Shown: positions 1 to 8,471 of the stretch, piece after piece
How the letters are laid out: the number at the start of each line of letters is the position of its first letter
Numbering within the stretch: the stretch's first letter is position 1
NCBI GenBank assembly: GCA_023437255.1
Contig: JAEZGR010000353.1
Coordinates: 1 to 13,175 of the forward strand
DNA from: Pseudomonadota bacterium
GTDB taxonomy: Bacteria; Pseudomonadota; Gammaproteobacteria; Burkholderiales; Burkholderiaceae_B
DNA length: 13,175 bases
Direction: 5' to 3'
Notes under the pieces: model-generated
Database searches by the model: none
What the model was told of the DNA's origin: nothing
The model's input: the letters and a program-made list of their open reading frames with translations, nothing else
Program-made: the position numbers and the translations under genes

Positions 1-83
1 TCGACGAGCAGCATCGGGTAGCGATGCGGCAGGCGCTCCATGATCTGCTTGATGTCGAGTTCTATTTTTTGGGATTCCGGCAT
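1..83 (-). CDS. fabZ: FabZ, 3-hydroxyacyl-[ACP] dehydratase (N-terminal fragment)
   Basis: Only the first 27 codons lie in the window; the gene continues past the left edge. The visible residues begin MPESQKIELDIKQIMERLPH and continue with RYPMLLVD, the typical opening of FabZ, in which the LPHRYPxLLVD block starts the hot-dog fold. FabZ dehydrates 3-hydroxyacyl-ACP to trans-2-enoyl-ACP in fatty acid elongation, and it competes with the lipid A pathway for 3-hydroxymyristoyl-ACP. The catalytic His/Glu region is expected outside the window and cannot be checked. It is the last visible gene of the minus-strand train, 31 nt after lpxD, the usual lpxD-fabZ-lpxA order. No strong Shine-Dalgarno is visible before the ATG; the spacer is T-rich. 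Confidence 0.93.
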   Translation of the reverse strand, partial: MPESQKIELDIKQIMERLPHRYPMLLV

Positions 84-114
84 GGGTCTGGCGTGTAAAG
101 AAAAAAGAAAAGGG

Positions 115-1230
115 TCATTCCGGGTCAGCGTTGTTGCTTTGCTGCCGTTCCAGGCTGCGCAGGCGCTTTCGCAGAGCGCCCAGCTGCGGCAGCACGGCCG
201 CATTGCGTTGCCATTCGGAATGTTCGGCATACGGGAACACGCCAGTATAGCGCCCCGGTTTCAGGATGCTGGAGGTGATGGCGGTTGCCCCTGAGACATG
301 AACGTCGTCGCCCAGCGTGATGTGACCGGCAGTCATGGCGGCACCGGCCAGCGTGCAGCGTTTGCCGATGATGGTGGAACCCGCCACGCCCACACACGCG
401 GCCATGGCAGTATGGTCACCAATCTGGCTGTTGTGGCCGATCATGATCTGATTGTCGAGCTTCACGCCGTCGCCCAGCACGGTGTTTTCGAGCGCACCGC
501 GGTCGATCGTGGTGTTGGCTCCGATCTCGCAATCGTTGCCGATGACCACGCCGCCCAGCTGCGCGATCTTGGCCCACGCACCCTTGGTACGCGGGTCGGG
601 CGCGAACCCGAAGCCGTCGGCGCCCAGCACGCAGCCGGAATGCAGAATGGCTCGATCGCCCACGGTCACACCGTGGTACAGGGTGACGTTCGCGTGCAGC
701 AGGCAATCTTTGCCCAGCGCCGAGCCCGCACCAATGACACAGCCGGGGCCAAGGCGAGAACCACGACCGATGCGCACGCCGTCTTCGACCACGCAGTGCG
801 GACCGATGCTCACGCCCTCTTCGATCTGCGCCGTTGGCGCGATGACCGCGCTGGGGTGTATGCCCTGCGCCAGACCCGCCAGGCGATGCCGATCGAACCA
901 TTGCGCAAGCAACGCATACAACAGATACGGTTCACTGCACAGAACCGGCAGGAATCCGGGGGCCTGATCCTTGAGCGACGACTCCCATACTGCGGGGGTG
1001 ACGATCACGGCTGCAGCCCGGCAGCCTTCAAGCTGATGCTGCAGGCGAGGATTGGATAGAAAACTGATTTCTTCGGGACCAGCCGCCGACAGCGAACCCA
1101 GACCTCTTATGAGCAGCCCCCCTTGCCAGTCAAGGCCGGGGGGCGGCGCGCAATCAATGCCGACAACGTTGGCTTCGGTCAGGAGTTGCTGAAGCGGTAC
1201 GGCCTTTTCCGGTGCAAGCAAAACCGGCAT
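115..1230 (-). CDS. lpxD: LpxD, UDP-3-O-(3-hydroxyacyl)glucosamine N-acyltransferase
   Basis: This 371-residue protein catalyses the third step of lipid A synthesis, N-acylation of UDP-3-O-acyl-glucosamine using an acyl-ACP donor in the cytoplasm. An N-terminal uridine-binding domain (about 1-105) contains the EEISFLSNPR motif at about 53-62. A left-handed beta-helix follows (about 120-320), built from hexapeptide repeats of the I-G-x-x type, such as IGPHCV, IGRGSR and IGAGSA. The expected catalytic His lies in the IGHNSQIG segment at H266, matching E. coli H239 by motif. The C-terminus (about 335-365) is helical, with the HSEWQRNAA motif seen in this family. Length is slightly above the E. 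coli enzyme (341). The ATG lies 6 nt after the skp stop, which suggests translational coupling. Confidence 0.97.
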   Translation of the reverse strand: MPVLLAPEKAVPLQQLLTEANVVGIDCAPPPGLDWQGGLLIRGLGSLSAAGPEEISFLSNPRLQHQLEGCRAAAVIVTPAVWESSLKDQAPGFLPVLCSEPYLLYALLAQWFDRHRLAGLAQGIHPSAVIAPTAQIEEGVSIGPHCVVEDGVRIGRGSRLGPGCVIGAGSALGKDCLLHANVTLYHGVTVGDRAILHSGCVLGADGFGFAPDPRTKGAWAKIAQLGGVVIGNDCEIGANTTIDRGALENTVLGDGVKLDNQIMIGHNSQIGDHTAMAACVGVAGSTIIGKRCTLAGAAMTAGHITLGDDVHVSGATAITSSILKPGRYTGVFPYAEHSEWQRNAAVLPQLGALRKRLRSLERQQSNNADPE

Positions 1231-1236
1231 GGGAAA

Positions 1237-1797
1237 TCAGCCGCCCAGGGCCTTGAGCACCTGATCGGTGATGTCGACGCGCGGGCTGACCGTAACGGCG
1301 TCTTGAATGATGAGGTCGTAGCCTTGCTGCTCGGCGATGCGCTTGATTGCCGCATCGGCCTTTTCGACGATGGCCGAGAATTCTTCGTTACGACGTCGAT
1401 TGAAGTCTTCCTGGAACTCGCGGCGCTTGCGCTGCAGATCGGAATCGAGATCGGCCAGGTCGCGCTGACGCTTGATGCGCTCGGACTCGGACAGCACTGG
1501 CGCGTCTTTGTCGAACTTTTGAGCCTGGCTGCGCAGGTTGTTGGCAAGGCGCTGAAGCTCGTCGTCGCGCTTCTTGAATTCGGCCTCGATCTTGGACTGT
1601 GCCGCCTTGGCGGGCTTGGAATCACGCAGAATGCGTTCGGTACTCACAAAGCCGATCTTGGTGCCCTGCGCCTGCACGGGCGCCGGTACTGCCATTACTG
1701 CTCCAACGGCCACTGCCGAAGCCAGAACCCAGGCCCGTTGGCTGCGACCGAAACTCCGCGAGATTGCGGAAAGTTTTAATGCGATTTGAGACTTCAT
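1237..1797 (-). CDS. skp: Skp/OmpH periplasmic chaperone
   Basis: The mature protein is expected to be a trimeric periplasmic holdase that binds unfolded outer-membrane proteins and passes them to the Bam complex. At 186 residues it is slightly longer than E. coli Skp. A signal peptide covers about 1-43: a basic n-region, a hydrophobic stretch near 23-37, and a VQA-Q site predicting cleavage after A43. The mature part opens with KIGFVSTERIL, the conserved first strand of the OmpH family, followed by a long highly charged coiled-coil stretch (about 60-150) that forms the tentacles. It ends in the YDLIIQDAV beta segment and a final helix. The reading frame extends upstream to a TTG at 1815, but the ATG at 1797 is preferred because AAGGTAGAG lies 5 nt before it. 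It sits 61 nt after bamA and 6 nt before lpxD. Confidence 0.95.
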   Translation of the reverse strand: MKSQIALKLSAISRSFGRSQRAWVLASAVAVGAVMAVPAPVQAQGTKIGFVSTERILRDSKPAKAAQSKIEAEFKKRDDELQRLANNLRSQAQKFDKDAPVLSESERIKRQRDLADLDSDLQRKRREFQEDFNRRRNEEFSAIVEKADAAIKRIAEQQGYDLIIQDAVTVSPRVDITDQVLKALGG

Positions 1798-1802
1798 GAA
1801 TA

Positions 1803-1811
1803 CTCTACCTT
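1803..1811 (-). promoter_or_regulatory. Ribosome binding site for skp (decides the start)
   Basis: On the minus strand AAGGTAGAG lies 5 nt before the ATG at 1797, which favours this start over the in-frame upstream TTG at 1815. The AAGG part is also the right half of a perfect 10-bp palindrome, CCTTGCAAGG (1808-1817). Confidence 0.6.
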
Positions 1812-1858
1812 GCAAGGAGCGAAGATCAAAAGATTATTGTGCCATCAAACACGCAGAC

Positions 1859-4198
1859 TCAGAAGGCTGTGCCGATCTGGAACTGGAAGGCCTGTTTCTC
1901 GTCGCCTTCTTTCTGGCGGATGGGGCGGCCAAACGACAATTGCAGCGGGCCGAGCGGGGATTCCCACGACAGACCGATACCAGCCGAGTATTTCCAGCCG
2001 CACGGATCGGCCACGTGCCCGTTCACACCGGCATAACACGTGCCACCCCCGGTGGGTGCAACCTGACCGGCGTCGGCGAACAGGAACCAACGCAGCGTGC
2101 GGTCGCGCGAAGCGCCCGGGAACGGCATGAAGAGCTGGGCGTTGGCCACCAGACGGCGCGAGCCGCCCAGGTAATCGTTGGTGTCGATGTCGCGCGGACC
2201 GAGCGAGCCGCCTTCGTAGCCGCGCACGGTACCAATGCCCCCGGCATAGACGTTCTTGATGACCGGGAAGGTCTTGCCGCCGTAGGTCTTGCCCCAATCG
2301 CCCATGAAGTTGAATGCCAGCGTATAAGCACGACCGAGCGGAACGTAATGCTGGTACTGACCATGCAGCATGTAGTAGCGCAGATCCATGGTCGAGAAAT
2401 CACCCGAGACCCGCGTGTAATAGCCCTTTGTGGGTGCCAATGCGCTGTCGCGTGTGTCTTTGGACCAGCCCACATTGAAGACCACCGAGTTGGTGCCTTC
2501 ACCATACTCTTCGACATACTGGCGGTAGGCATACGGCGTGTTGGAGCTGAGGCGACTGAGCTTGTTGTGCTCGAAGCTGATACCCGAGAAGATCCGATCG
2601 TACTCGGTGATGGGCACCCCGAAGTTCAGGCCACCGCCATACGCCGTGATCTGGTAATCACCCCAGGAATCGTTGGCATCCCAAGGCTCGGTACGGCGGT
2701 AATACAGCGACGTGGTCTTGCTGATGCCGTCCATTGTCCAGTACGGATCGGTGTGGGCAATGACCAGCGCGCGATTGCGCTTGCTGGTGTTGACGTTCAG
2801 CGAGAGGGTGTTGCCGCTGCCGAAGATGTTTTCCTGGCTGATACCGGCCGACAGAATGACCTTGTCGGTGGAGCCGTAGCCGACACCAAGGTTGATCAGG
2901 CCCGTTGGCTTTTCCTTGACGTCTACGTTGACATCGACCTGGTCGGGGCTGCCCGGAACCGGCGAGGTCGACACATTGACCTCGTTGAAATAGCCAAGAC
3001 GGTCGACCCGGTCGCGCGAGGTGCGGATGCTGGCGGAGTCATACCATGCCGCTTCCTGCTGGCGGAATTCGCGGCGGATCACCTGATCGCGCGTGCGGGT
3101 GTTGCCGCCGATTTCGATGCGGCGCACGTAAACGCGACGGCCCGGGTCGACGTAGAAGGTCAGGTCGGCCTCGTGCGACTCACGGTCGAGCACGGGGTTG
3201 GGGTTGACGTTGGCAAACGCGTAACCCAGGCTGCCCAGGTACTCGGAAATGGCCTGCACCGTGGCATTGGTCTTGGCCGCCGAGAAGACTTCGCCTTCCT
3301 GGACCTGGACCAGTTGCTGCAGCTGCGGTTCCAGTTCAAGCAGGTCGCCGGCGAGGCGCACATTGCGCACCTTGTAGGGCTCGCCTTCGTGAACCGTGAG
3401 CGTGATGAAGATGTCGCGACGGTCGGGCGAGATCGTGACCTGCGGCGCGTCGGCCGAAAACTCGAGGTAACCGCGGTCGAGGTAGAACGAACGCAGGCGC
3501 TCCATGTCGCCTTCGAGCTTTTCGCGCGAGTACTTGTCGGTACCCGTGTACCAGGTCATGATCCCGCTGTCGGTCAGCTCGAGCTCGTCGAGCAGTGTGC
3601 CCTTCGAAAACGCTTCGTTGCCGACGATATTGATTTCCTTGATGCGCGCCAGGTCGCCTTCGAAAATATCGAAGGCCACCCCCACCCGGTTGCGCGGCAA
3701 CGGAGTGATGACCGGCGTGATCTCGACGCCGTACTTGCCCTTGGAAAGGTACTGCTGCTTGAGTTCGAACTCGGCGCGCTCGAGCATGGACCGGTCAAAC
3801 ACGCGGCCGGTGCCGAAGCCGACCTGCAGCAGCGATTTCACGATCGCCTTGTCGTCGAATTCGCGCATGCCGTTGAAGCTGACCGACGCGATGGTGGGAC
3901 GCTCCTGCACCGAAACGACCAGCACATTGCCGGTGGTGTCGATGGTGACGTCGCTGAACAGGCCACTGGAGTACAGGCGCTGAATCGCCTCGGCCGCCTG
4001 TTCTTCGGTAAAGGTATCGCCTACCCGAACGGGCAGATAGGTGAAGATGGTGCCCGGGTCGACCCGCTGTACGCCATTTACTTGGATGTCTTTGACCACG
4101 AAGGGTGTGAACGCATTCGCGACCCCTGCTGCAAGCAGGGTGCTCAGCAAGGCGGGCAGTGCTCGTCTCGCAAATGTGAATTTCCGGCTGAACGACAT
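1859..4198 (-). CDS. bamA: BamA, outer-membrane protein assembly factor (Omp85)
   Basis: This 779-residue protein is the core of the BAM machine, which folds and inserts beta-barrel proteins into the outer membrane. A signal peptide covers residues 1-29 (basic start, LPALLSTLLAAG core, cleavage after ANA). Five POTRA domains follow, at about 32-101, 102-182, 185-271, 274-352 and 355-428; the first begins FVVKDIQVNGVQRV. The 16-strand barrel spans about 433-779, with the loop-6 VRGY motif at 658-661. The protein ends in Phe (QFQIGTAF), the usual C-terminal outer-membrane signal. Two cysteines, C721 and C733, sit in a predicted extracellular loop after the FLFADAGQV strand. A GAGGA-like Shine-Dalgarno stands before the ATG. 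Upstream is rseP (51-nt gap), downstream skp (61-nt gap); this cluster is conserved across Proteobacteria. Confidence 0.98.
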   Translation of the reverse strand: MSFSRKFTFARRALPALLSTLLAAGVANAFTPFVVKDIQVNGVQRVDPGTIFTYLPVRVGDTFTEEQAAEAIQRLYSSGLFSDVTIDTTGNVLVVSVQERPTIASVSFNGMREFDDKAIVKSLLQVGFGTGRVFDRSMLERAEFELKQQYLSKGKYGVEITPVITPLPRNRVGVAFDIFEGDLARIKEINIVGNEAFSKGTLLDELELTDSGIMTWYTGTDKYSREKLEGDMERLRSFYLDRGYLEFSADAPQVTISPDRRDIFITLTVHEGEPYKVRNVRLAGDLLELEPQLQQLVQVQEGEVFSAAKTNATVQAISEYLGSLGYAFANVNPNPVLDRESHEADLTFYVDPGRRVYVRRIEIGGNTRTRDQVIRREFRQQEAAWYDSASIRTSRDRVDRLGYFNEVNVSTSPVPGSPDQVDVNVDVKEKPTGLINLGVGYGSTDKVILSAGISQENIFGSGNTLSLNVNTSKRNRALVIAHTDPYWTMDGISKTTSLYYRRTEPWDANDSWGDYQITAYGGGLNFGVPITEYDRIFSGISFEHNKLSRLSSNTPYAYRQYVEEYGEGTNSVVFNVGWSKDTRDSALAPTKGYYTRVSGDFSTMDLRYYMLHGQYQHYVPLGRAYTLAFNFMGDWGKTYGGKTFPVIKNVYAGGIGTVRGYEGGSLGPRDIDTNDYLGGSRRLVANAQLFMPFPGASRDRTLRWFLFADAGQVAPTGGGTCYAGVNGHVADPCGWKYSAGIGLSWESPLGPLQLSFGRPIRQKEGDEKQAFQFQIGTAF

Positions 4199-4230
4199 CC
4201 TGGAGGATCCTCGGACTGAATTGGTGGACG

Positions 4231-4260
4231 ATTGTACGTTACAACGACTTTAGCTGAAAA
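4231..4260 (-). promoter_or_regulatory. Candidate sigma-70-like promoter for bamA-skp-lpxD
   Basis: On the minus strand, TTTTCA (4255-4260) is followed after 18 nt by TACAAT (4231-4236), five of six bases of the -10 consensus. The -35 matches only four of six. It overlaps the end of rseP and would give a leader of roughly 25 nt before the bamA ATG at 4198. I saw no sigma-E-like GGAACTT in this gap. This is pattern matching only. Confidence 0.3.
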
Positions 4261-5584
4261 GGCGCGTGAAGTCGTTGAAAAACGCCAGACTCATGAGTGC
4301 GGCAAGCAGACCCAGCCCGATGCGCTGCCCCATGAGCAGCCAGCTATCGGGTAAAGGTCGGCCCCTCACGGCTTCGATCGCATAATAGAGCAAATGCCCG
4401 CCGTCCAGCATGGGTATCGGCAGCAGGTTCAAAACGCCAATGCTCACGCTGATCAGCGCCATGAATCCGATATAGGCGGCAAGGCCGATTCGCGCGGTCT
4501 GACCCGCATAGTCGGCGATCGTGACCGGGCCGCTGACATTGCGTAAAGAGATGTCGCCCAGAATCATGCGGCCCATCATCTTGAGCGACAGCACGACGGT
4601 ATCGGCGGTGCGCTCCATGCCCTTCCAGATACTGTCGAGGGGGCCGTGCTTGACTGTCACCATTGCCAGGTCACCACCGAGCATCACACCGATGCGACCG
4701 ATCTCACGGCCTTCGGAGTCGGTGCTGACTTCGGGCACGATCTGCGTGTTGATGATCACCCCGTCGCGTTCGATCGACAGCGGCAGAGGTCGACCAGCCG
4801 AGGCCTGCACCTCTGCCACCACGCCAGCGGCGGTCGGTTCCTGCGCGGCGCCGATCGACAGAATGACGTCGCCAGGCCGCAGCCCGGCAGCCTGCCCTGC
4901 CCCACCCTCAACCAGATCGCGCACCATGGGCCGCGGCGCCAGGAGCGCGAGCCCAGCCTCGGCCATGGGGTCGGCAGCATCAGGGTCCACCGCGGAAGGT
5001 GGCAGAACAAGGTGACGGACCCGGGCGATTTCCTGCCGCGTCTGAACATCGACATCGACGGAGCCCCCTGCCGCAAACGCGTCCATGAGCTGCCAGCGCG
5101 CTTCACTCCAGGAATCCACCGGCTTGCCGTTGATGGCCGTAATGCGATCGCCGGCCTGGAATCCCGCAATGGCGGCCGGCGTGCCCGCGGCCGGTTCGCC
5201 CAGCACGGCGGCAGGCTGCTGCGTGCCCGCAAAGCCCAGCAAAGCATAGGGAATGACGGCGAGCAGCAGGTTGGCCGCCGGCCCTGCCGCGACAATGGCG
5301 GCACGATTGCGCAGCGGTTGCTGATTGAAGGCGCTGCGCGCGACGGCACTGCTGTCGCCCGGCAAAGGGTCATCGCGGAACTTGACGTAGCCCCCCAGGG
5401 GGATCGCCGACAGTGCCCATTCGGTGCCATTGCGATCGGTACGGCGCATCAGGACCTTGCCGAAGCCGACCGAGAAACGCTCCACGTGAACGCCGCAGCG
5501 GCGCGCGACCCAGTAATGGCCGTACTCGTGGAAAGTGACCAGGATGCCCAGCACGACGGCGAAGGCAAATAAAGTGAAAAGCAT
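4250..5584 (-). CDS. rseP: RseP, intramembrane site-2 zinc metalloprotease
   Basis: RseP cleaves membrane-bound substrates within the bilayer. Its classical target is anti-sigma factor RseA in the sigma-E envelope stress response, and it also clears signal peptides. A Bordetella site-2 protease, HurP, is linked to heme-dependent signalling, so the substrate here could differ from E. coli. The protein has 444 residues, close to E. coli's 450. The first membrane helix carries the zinc site HEYGH (19-23), and the third zinc ligand is D394 in NLLPIPMLDGGH (386-397). Two PDZ domains lie between, with ligand-groove segments near GFQAGDRITAING (141-153) and GLRPGDVILSIG (234-245). Further membrane segments lie near 92-118, 366-390 and 420-437. 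It starts 26 nt after dxr. No clear Shine-Dalgarno was identified. Confidence 0.97.
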   Translation of the reverse strand: MLFTLFAFAVVLGILVTFHEYGHYWVARRCGVHVERFSVGFGKVLMRRTDRNGTEWALSAIPLGGYVKFRDDPLPGDSSAVARSAFNQQPLRNRAAIVAAGPAANLLLAVIPYALLGFAGTQQPAAVLGEPAAGTPAAIAGFQAGDRITAINGKPVDSWSEARWQLMDAFAAGGSVDVDVQTRQEIARVRHLVLPPSAVDPDAADPMAEAGLALLAPRPMVRDLVEGGAGQAAGLRPGDVILSIGAAQEPTAAGVVAEVQASAGRPLPLSIERDGVIINTQIVPEVSTDSEGREIGRIGVMLGGDLAMVTVKHGPLDSIWKGMERTADTVVLSLKMMGRMILGDISLRNVSGPVTIADYAGQTARIGLAAYIGFMALISVSIGVLNLLPIPMLDGGHLLYYAIEAVRGRPLPDSWLLMGQRIGLGLLAALMSLAFFNDFTRLFS

Positions 5585-5610
5585 GGTGACTCGTGTAGAA
5601 AGGACCTGGA

Positions 5611-6813
5611 TCAGGCCCTGAGCGTGCAGAGCTCGGCGGCGATGGCCCGGGCGTGGTGATCGTGCTCGAGTACATCTTCGAGCGTGCCTGGAACTGCTGT
5701 GGCGCCGTTGTTTGTGCGCTCCAGGCAGTCACCGATGATCTGCGGAATCTCAGTATAGCGAATCCCGCCCTTCAGAAAGCGGTCGACGGCCACCTCGTTT
5801 GCAGCATTCAGGCTGATGCACGAAGCCTGGCCCGCACGCAGCGCGTCGAACGCGAGCCCCAGGCAGGGGAACCGGTTCAGATCGGGCTGCTCGAAATCGA
5901 GATGCTTGAGTCGGGCGAGTTCGAAGAGCCCCACCCCACTGGCAATGCGATCGGGAAAACCCAGTCCGTAGGCAATGGGGGTGCGCATGTCGGGCTGCCC
6001 CAGTTGCGCCAGGATCGACCCGTCTTCATATTCGACCATCGAATGCACCAGACTCTGCGGATGAATCAGCACCTCGATGGCGTCTGGGACCATCGAGAAC
6101 AACCAGTGTGCCTCGATGACTTCCAGGCCCTTGTTCAACATGGTGGCGGAATCGACCGAAATCTTGCGGCCCATGCTCCAGTTCGGATGCTTGCAGGCCT
6201 GGTCGGGCGTGACATCGTGCAGGGCCTCGAGTGCGACGGTGCGGAACGGCCCCCCCGAAGCGGTGAGCAGCAGGCGCCGCACACCCCGGGCGGGGCTTTG
6301 CGGCGCGCGTGCGCGTTGTTCGCCTTCTGGCAGGCACTGGAAGATGGCGTTGTGCTCGCTGTCGATCGGCAGCAACTCGGCACCGTTTTCACGCACGGCC
6401 TGCATGAAAAGCCCCCCTGCGGCCACCAGCGCTTCTTTGTTGGCCAGCAGCACGCGCTTGCCCGCCCGTGCCGCTGCCAGTGCTGCAGGCAGGCCCGCAG
6501 TCCCGACAATGGCGGCCATTACCGACGTGACAGCGGGGTCGGCGGCGGTTTCCGCCAGAGCGGCCGCACCGACCCTGATTTCCGGCATCGCCGGCCCGCT
6601 CCAGAGCGCCTTGAAGCGGTGCCGTGCCGAATCATCGGGCACCACGACCACCCGGGCGCCCGTAGTGGCTGCCTGCTCTACAAGGCGCCCCACCCGGCTG
6701 TAAGCCGACAGTGCGTATACAGAGAAACGGTCGGGGTGCCGCGCAATGACATCGAGCGTGCTCTCGCCGATGGAGCCCGTGGAACCCAGCACACACACAT
6801 TCTGCATTTTCAT
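5611..6813 (-). CDS. dxr: Dxr (IspC), 1-deoxy-D-xylulose 5-phosphate reductoisomerase
   Basis: Dxr converts DXP to 2-C-methyl-D-erythritol 4-phosphate with NADPH, the first committed step of the MEP isoprenoid pathway. With the ATG at 6813 the protein has 400 residues (E. coli 398). The NADPH-binding loop GSTGSIG occupies 10-16. Divalent-metal ligands are seen as D151 and E153 in [11 protein letters not shown] and E231 in [10 protein letters not shown]. The substrate-binding segment [20 protein letters not shown] is at 209-228. The start overlaps the cdsA stop as ATGA, indicating coupling. A second ATG at 6807 would give MQNVCVLG and cannot be excluded. The open frame continues upstream to 7227, but only as the out-of-frame shadow of cdsA. 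The product feeds the prenyl chain used by UppS, encoded two genes upstream. Confidence 0.96.
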   Translation of the reverse strand: MKMQNVCVLGSTGSIGESTLDVIARHPDRFSVYALSAYSRVGRLVEQAATTGARVVVVPDDSARHRFKALWSGPAMPEIRVGAAALAETAADPAVTSVMAAIVGTAGLPAALAAARAGKRVLLANKEALVAAGGLFMQAVRENGAELLPIDSEHNAIFQCLPEGEQRARAPQSPARGVRRLLLTASGGPFRTVALEALHDVTPDQACKHPNWSMGRKISVDSATMLNKGLEVIEAHWLFSMVPDAIEVLIHPQSLVHSMVEYEDGSILAQLGQPDMRTPIAYGLGFPDRIASGVGLFELARLKHLDFEQPDLNRFPCLGLAFDALRAGQASCISLNAANEVAVDRFLKGGIRYTEIPQIIGDCLERTNNGATAVPGTLEDVLEHDHHARAIAAELCTLRA

Positions 6814-7667
6814 TGGAATACGGTACCTGTCAGCAAGAGCGCCACAGGCGCCACCGGCAACAAGGCGTCGATACGGTCGTAGACACCGCCATGGCCAGGC
6901 AGCAGCCGGCTGGAATCCTTGACTCCGGCGCGGCGCTTGAGCAGCGACTCGAAGAGATCGCCCACGATCGAGATGGCGGCGAGTCCGCAAGCCAGCAGGA
7001 ATACGACGGGCAGCGACCAGTGGCGTGCCAGCTCGGCGCCGAAGCTGCCCGGCACAGCGGAGGTTGCGGTTGTCCAGATGGCTGCCGCAATGATGCCTCC
7101 CACGGCGCCCTCCCAGGTCTTGCCGGGGCTGACCTTGGGCGCCAGCTTGCGCCTGCCCAGCGCACGACCGGTGAAATAGGCTGCGATGTCGGCGAACCAG
7201 ATGAGCGCCATCATCGAGACCAGGCACCAGGCGCCGAACTCAACAAAAAGAGTGACCAGAGCGGCCCAGGCCGCCACGACGGCCAGGACCCCGAACGCGC
7301 TCATCAGAAATGGATAACGCGGCTCGGCGGTGTGCCCCTGGATCACTTGTGGCAGAGCCAGAACGGCCCAGCAGACGGCCACGAAGGGCATCAGCCAGGG
7401 GTGCACGAGTTGCGCGACAGCCGGCTGGGCCGCGGTGGGGGGCGTCCAGGTCCAGATCAGCCACAGCATTACGGCCGACGTGAACAGCGCCACCCAGATC
7501 GCCGCCGGGCGCCAGGCGGGCGCCAGCGACAGACGCAGCCACTCCCACAGGGCGGCACCTGCTGCCACAAGCAGGAGAATGATCAATGGCCACGCGCTCG
7601 GCGCCATGAGCGCGCCCAGCAGCACCAGCAGCAGAACTACGGCGGTCACCACTCGCTGCATTAACAT
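6810..7667 (-). CDS. cdsA: CdsA, phosphatidate cytidylyltransferase
   Basis: CdsA is an inner-membrane enzyme that makes CDP-diacylglycerol from phosphatidic acid and CTP, the branch point for all phospholipids. The 285-residue product is very hydrophobic, with about seven or eight membrane segments, including ones near 8-21, 27-40, 57-73, 91-106, 120-140 and 190-200. The family signature is complete at S241-D267: SLLKR, then KD at 250-251, then LPGHGG (256-261) and DRID (264-267). The upstream SPGKTWEG motif (180-187) also fits. I chose the ATG at 7667 because AGGGAGGGG lies 4 nt before it; the ATG at 7661 is too far from that site. The frame stays open to 7766, but that part overlaps uppS. 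It ends in an ATGA overlap with dxr. Confidence 0.96.
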   Translation of the reverse strand: MLMQRVVTAVVLLLVLLGALMAPSAWPLIILLLVAAGAALWEWLRLSLAPAWRPAAIWVALFTSAVMLWLIWTWTPPTAAQPAVAQLVHPWLMPFVAVCWAVLALPQVIQGHTAEPRYPFLMSAFGVLAVVAAWAALVTLFVEFGAWCLVSMMALIWFADIAAYFTGRALGRRKLAPKVSPGKTWEGAVGGIIAAAIWTTATSAVPGSFGAELARHWSLPVVFLLACGLAAISIVGDLFESLLKRRAGVKDSSRLLPGHGGVYDRIDALLPVAPVALLLTGTVFQ

Positions 7668-7671
7668 CAAG

Positions 7672-7680
7672 CCCCTCCCT
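7672..7680 (-). promoter_or_regulatory. Ribosome binding site for cdsA (decides the start)
   Basis: AGGGAGGGG on the minus strand, 4 nt before the ATG at 7667, lies in the 22-nt uppS-cdsA gap. It supports 7667 over the in-frame ATG at 7661 and over starts inside uppS. Confidence 0.7.
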
Positions 7681-7689
7681 GTGACGTTT

Positions 7690-8448
7690 TCAGGCGCTGT
7701 TGGCCAGCTGCTCGCTGGTGCGCCCGAAGCGGCGTTCCCGCGTACGATACCACTCGAAAGCCTCATCGAGATCGCGGGCCCCGAAGTCGGGCCAGTAGCG
7801 CTCGGTGAAGTAGAGTTCTGTGTAGGCCAACTGCCAGATCAGGAAGTTGGAAATGCGTTGCTCGCCCCCGGTACGGATGAAGAGATCCGGTTCCGGGGCA
7901 TAGGCCATTGACAGGTACGGCGCGAGCGTCGTTTCGGAAATGCCGGCAGGGTCGGCGGCCAGCTCGGGATGCGCGACCAGCATGCGCCGCGTGGCCTGAA
8001 GGATATCCCAACGCCCGCCGTAGTTGGCGGCTATGGTCAGATGCAGCGTGTCATTGGCCGCCGTGCGTGCCTCGGCAGCACGTATGAGTTCCTGCAAGCG
8101 CGGTTCAAACGCCGCAATATCACCCACGACGTGCAAGCGCACGCCCTGCGCGCTCAGTTTGTCGACTTCTTTTTCGAGCGTCTGCACGAACAGCCGCATG
8201 AGCAGCGAGACTTCTTCCTGAGGCCGCCGCCAGTTCTCGGAACTGAACGCAAACAGTGTCAGGTAGCGCACGCCTCTGCGGCCACACGCTTCGACCACCC
8301 GTCTTACCGCCTGCACGCCGCGGGCGTGGCCGGCCGTACGCGGCAGAAAGCGCTGCGTGGCCCAGCGCCCGTTGCCATCCATGATGATCGCCAGATGTCG
8401 CGGCACCTCGGCGTGTTCAGGGATGGCAAGCGTGGAGCTTTCGAGCAT
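7690..8448 (-). CDS. uppS: UppS, undecaprenyl diphosphate synthase
   Basis: UppS is a cis-prenyltransferase that extends farnesyl diphosphate with eight isopentenyl units to C55 undecaprenyl diphosphate, the lipid carrier for peptidoglycan and O-antigen. The 252-residue length is normal. The catalytic P-loop region MDGNGRWA lies at 23-30 with D24 as the key Asp. Next come the HARGV segment (41-45) and [11 protein letters not shown] (66-76). Diphosphate-binding arginines sit in [11 protein letters not shown] (192-202), followed by a hydrophobic [10 protein letters not shown] stretch. The start at 8448 has no obvious Shine-Dalgarno in its 23-nt upstream gap from frr, so coupling to frr translation is likely. 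Its order, frr-uppS-cdsA, means dxr does not intervene as it does in E. coli. Confidence 0.97.
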   Translation of the reverse strand: MLESSTLAIPEHAEVPRHLAIIMDGNGRWATQRFLPRTAGHARGVQAVRRVVEACGRRGVRYLTLFAFSSENWRRPQEEVSLLMRLFVQTLEKEVDKLSAQGVRLHVVGDIAAFEPRLQELIRAAEARTAANDTLHLTIAANYGGRWDILQATRRMLVAHPELAADPAGISETTLAPYLSMAYAPEPDLFIRTGGEQRISNFLIWQLAYTELYFTERYWPDFGARDLDEAFEWYRTRERRFGRTSEQLANSA

Positions 8449-8471
8449 TGTGCTGGCGCAGCCATGACGGA

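Noticed and set aside
298..1779. Plus-strand frames opposite lpxD and skp.
   Set aside because: They are shadows of minus-strand genes with complete motifs and give no recognisable protein.
1796..4219. An 807-codon plus-strand open frame lying opposite the whole of bamA.
   Set aside because: bamA is certain from its domains and signal peptide. The antisense translation has no recognisable domain, and long antisense frames are expected opposite GC-rich genes with biased third positions.
4646..6882. Long plus-strand frames opposite rseP (4646-5572) and dxr (5653-6882).
   Set aside because: Both lie over well-identified minus-strand genes and give low-complexity His/Arg/Gln-rich translations typical of shadows.
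6814..7227. An N-terminal extension of dxr (frame open to 7227), and likewise cdsA to 7766 and rpsB to 11713.
   Set aside because: The extensions show no family similarity; those of dxr and cdsA overlap the neighbouring gene. The family-standard N-termini begin at the chosen ATGs, two of which have good ribosome binding sites.
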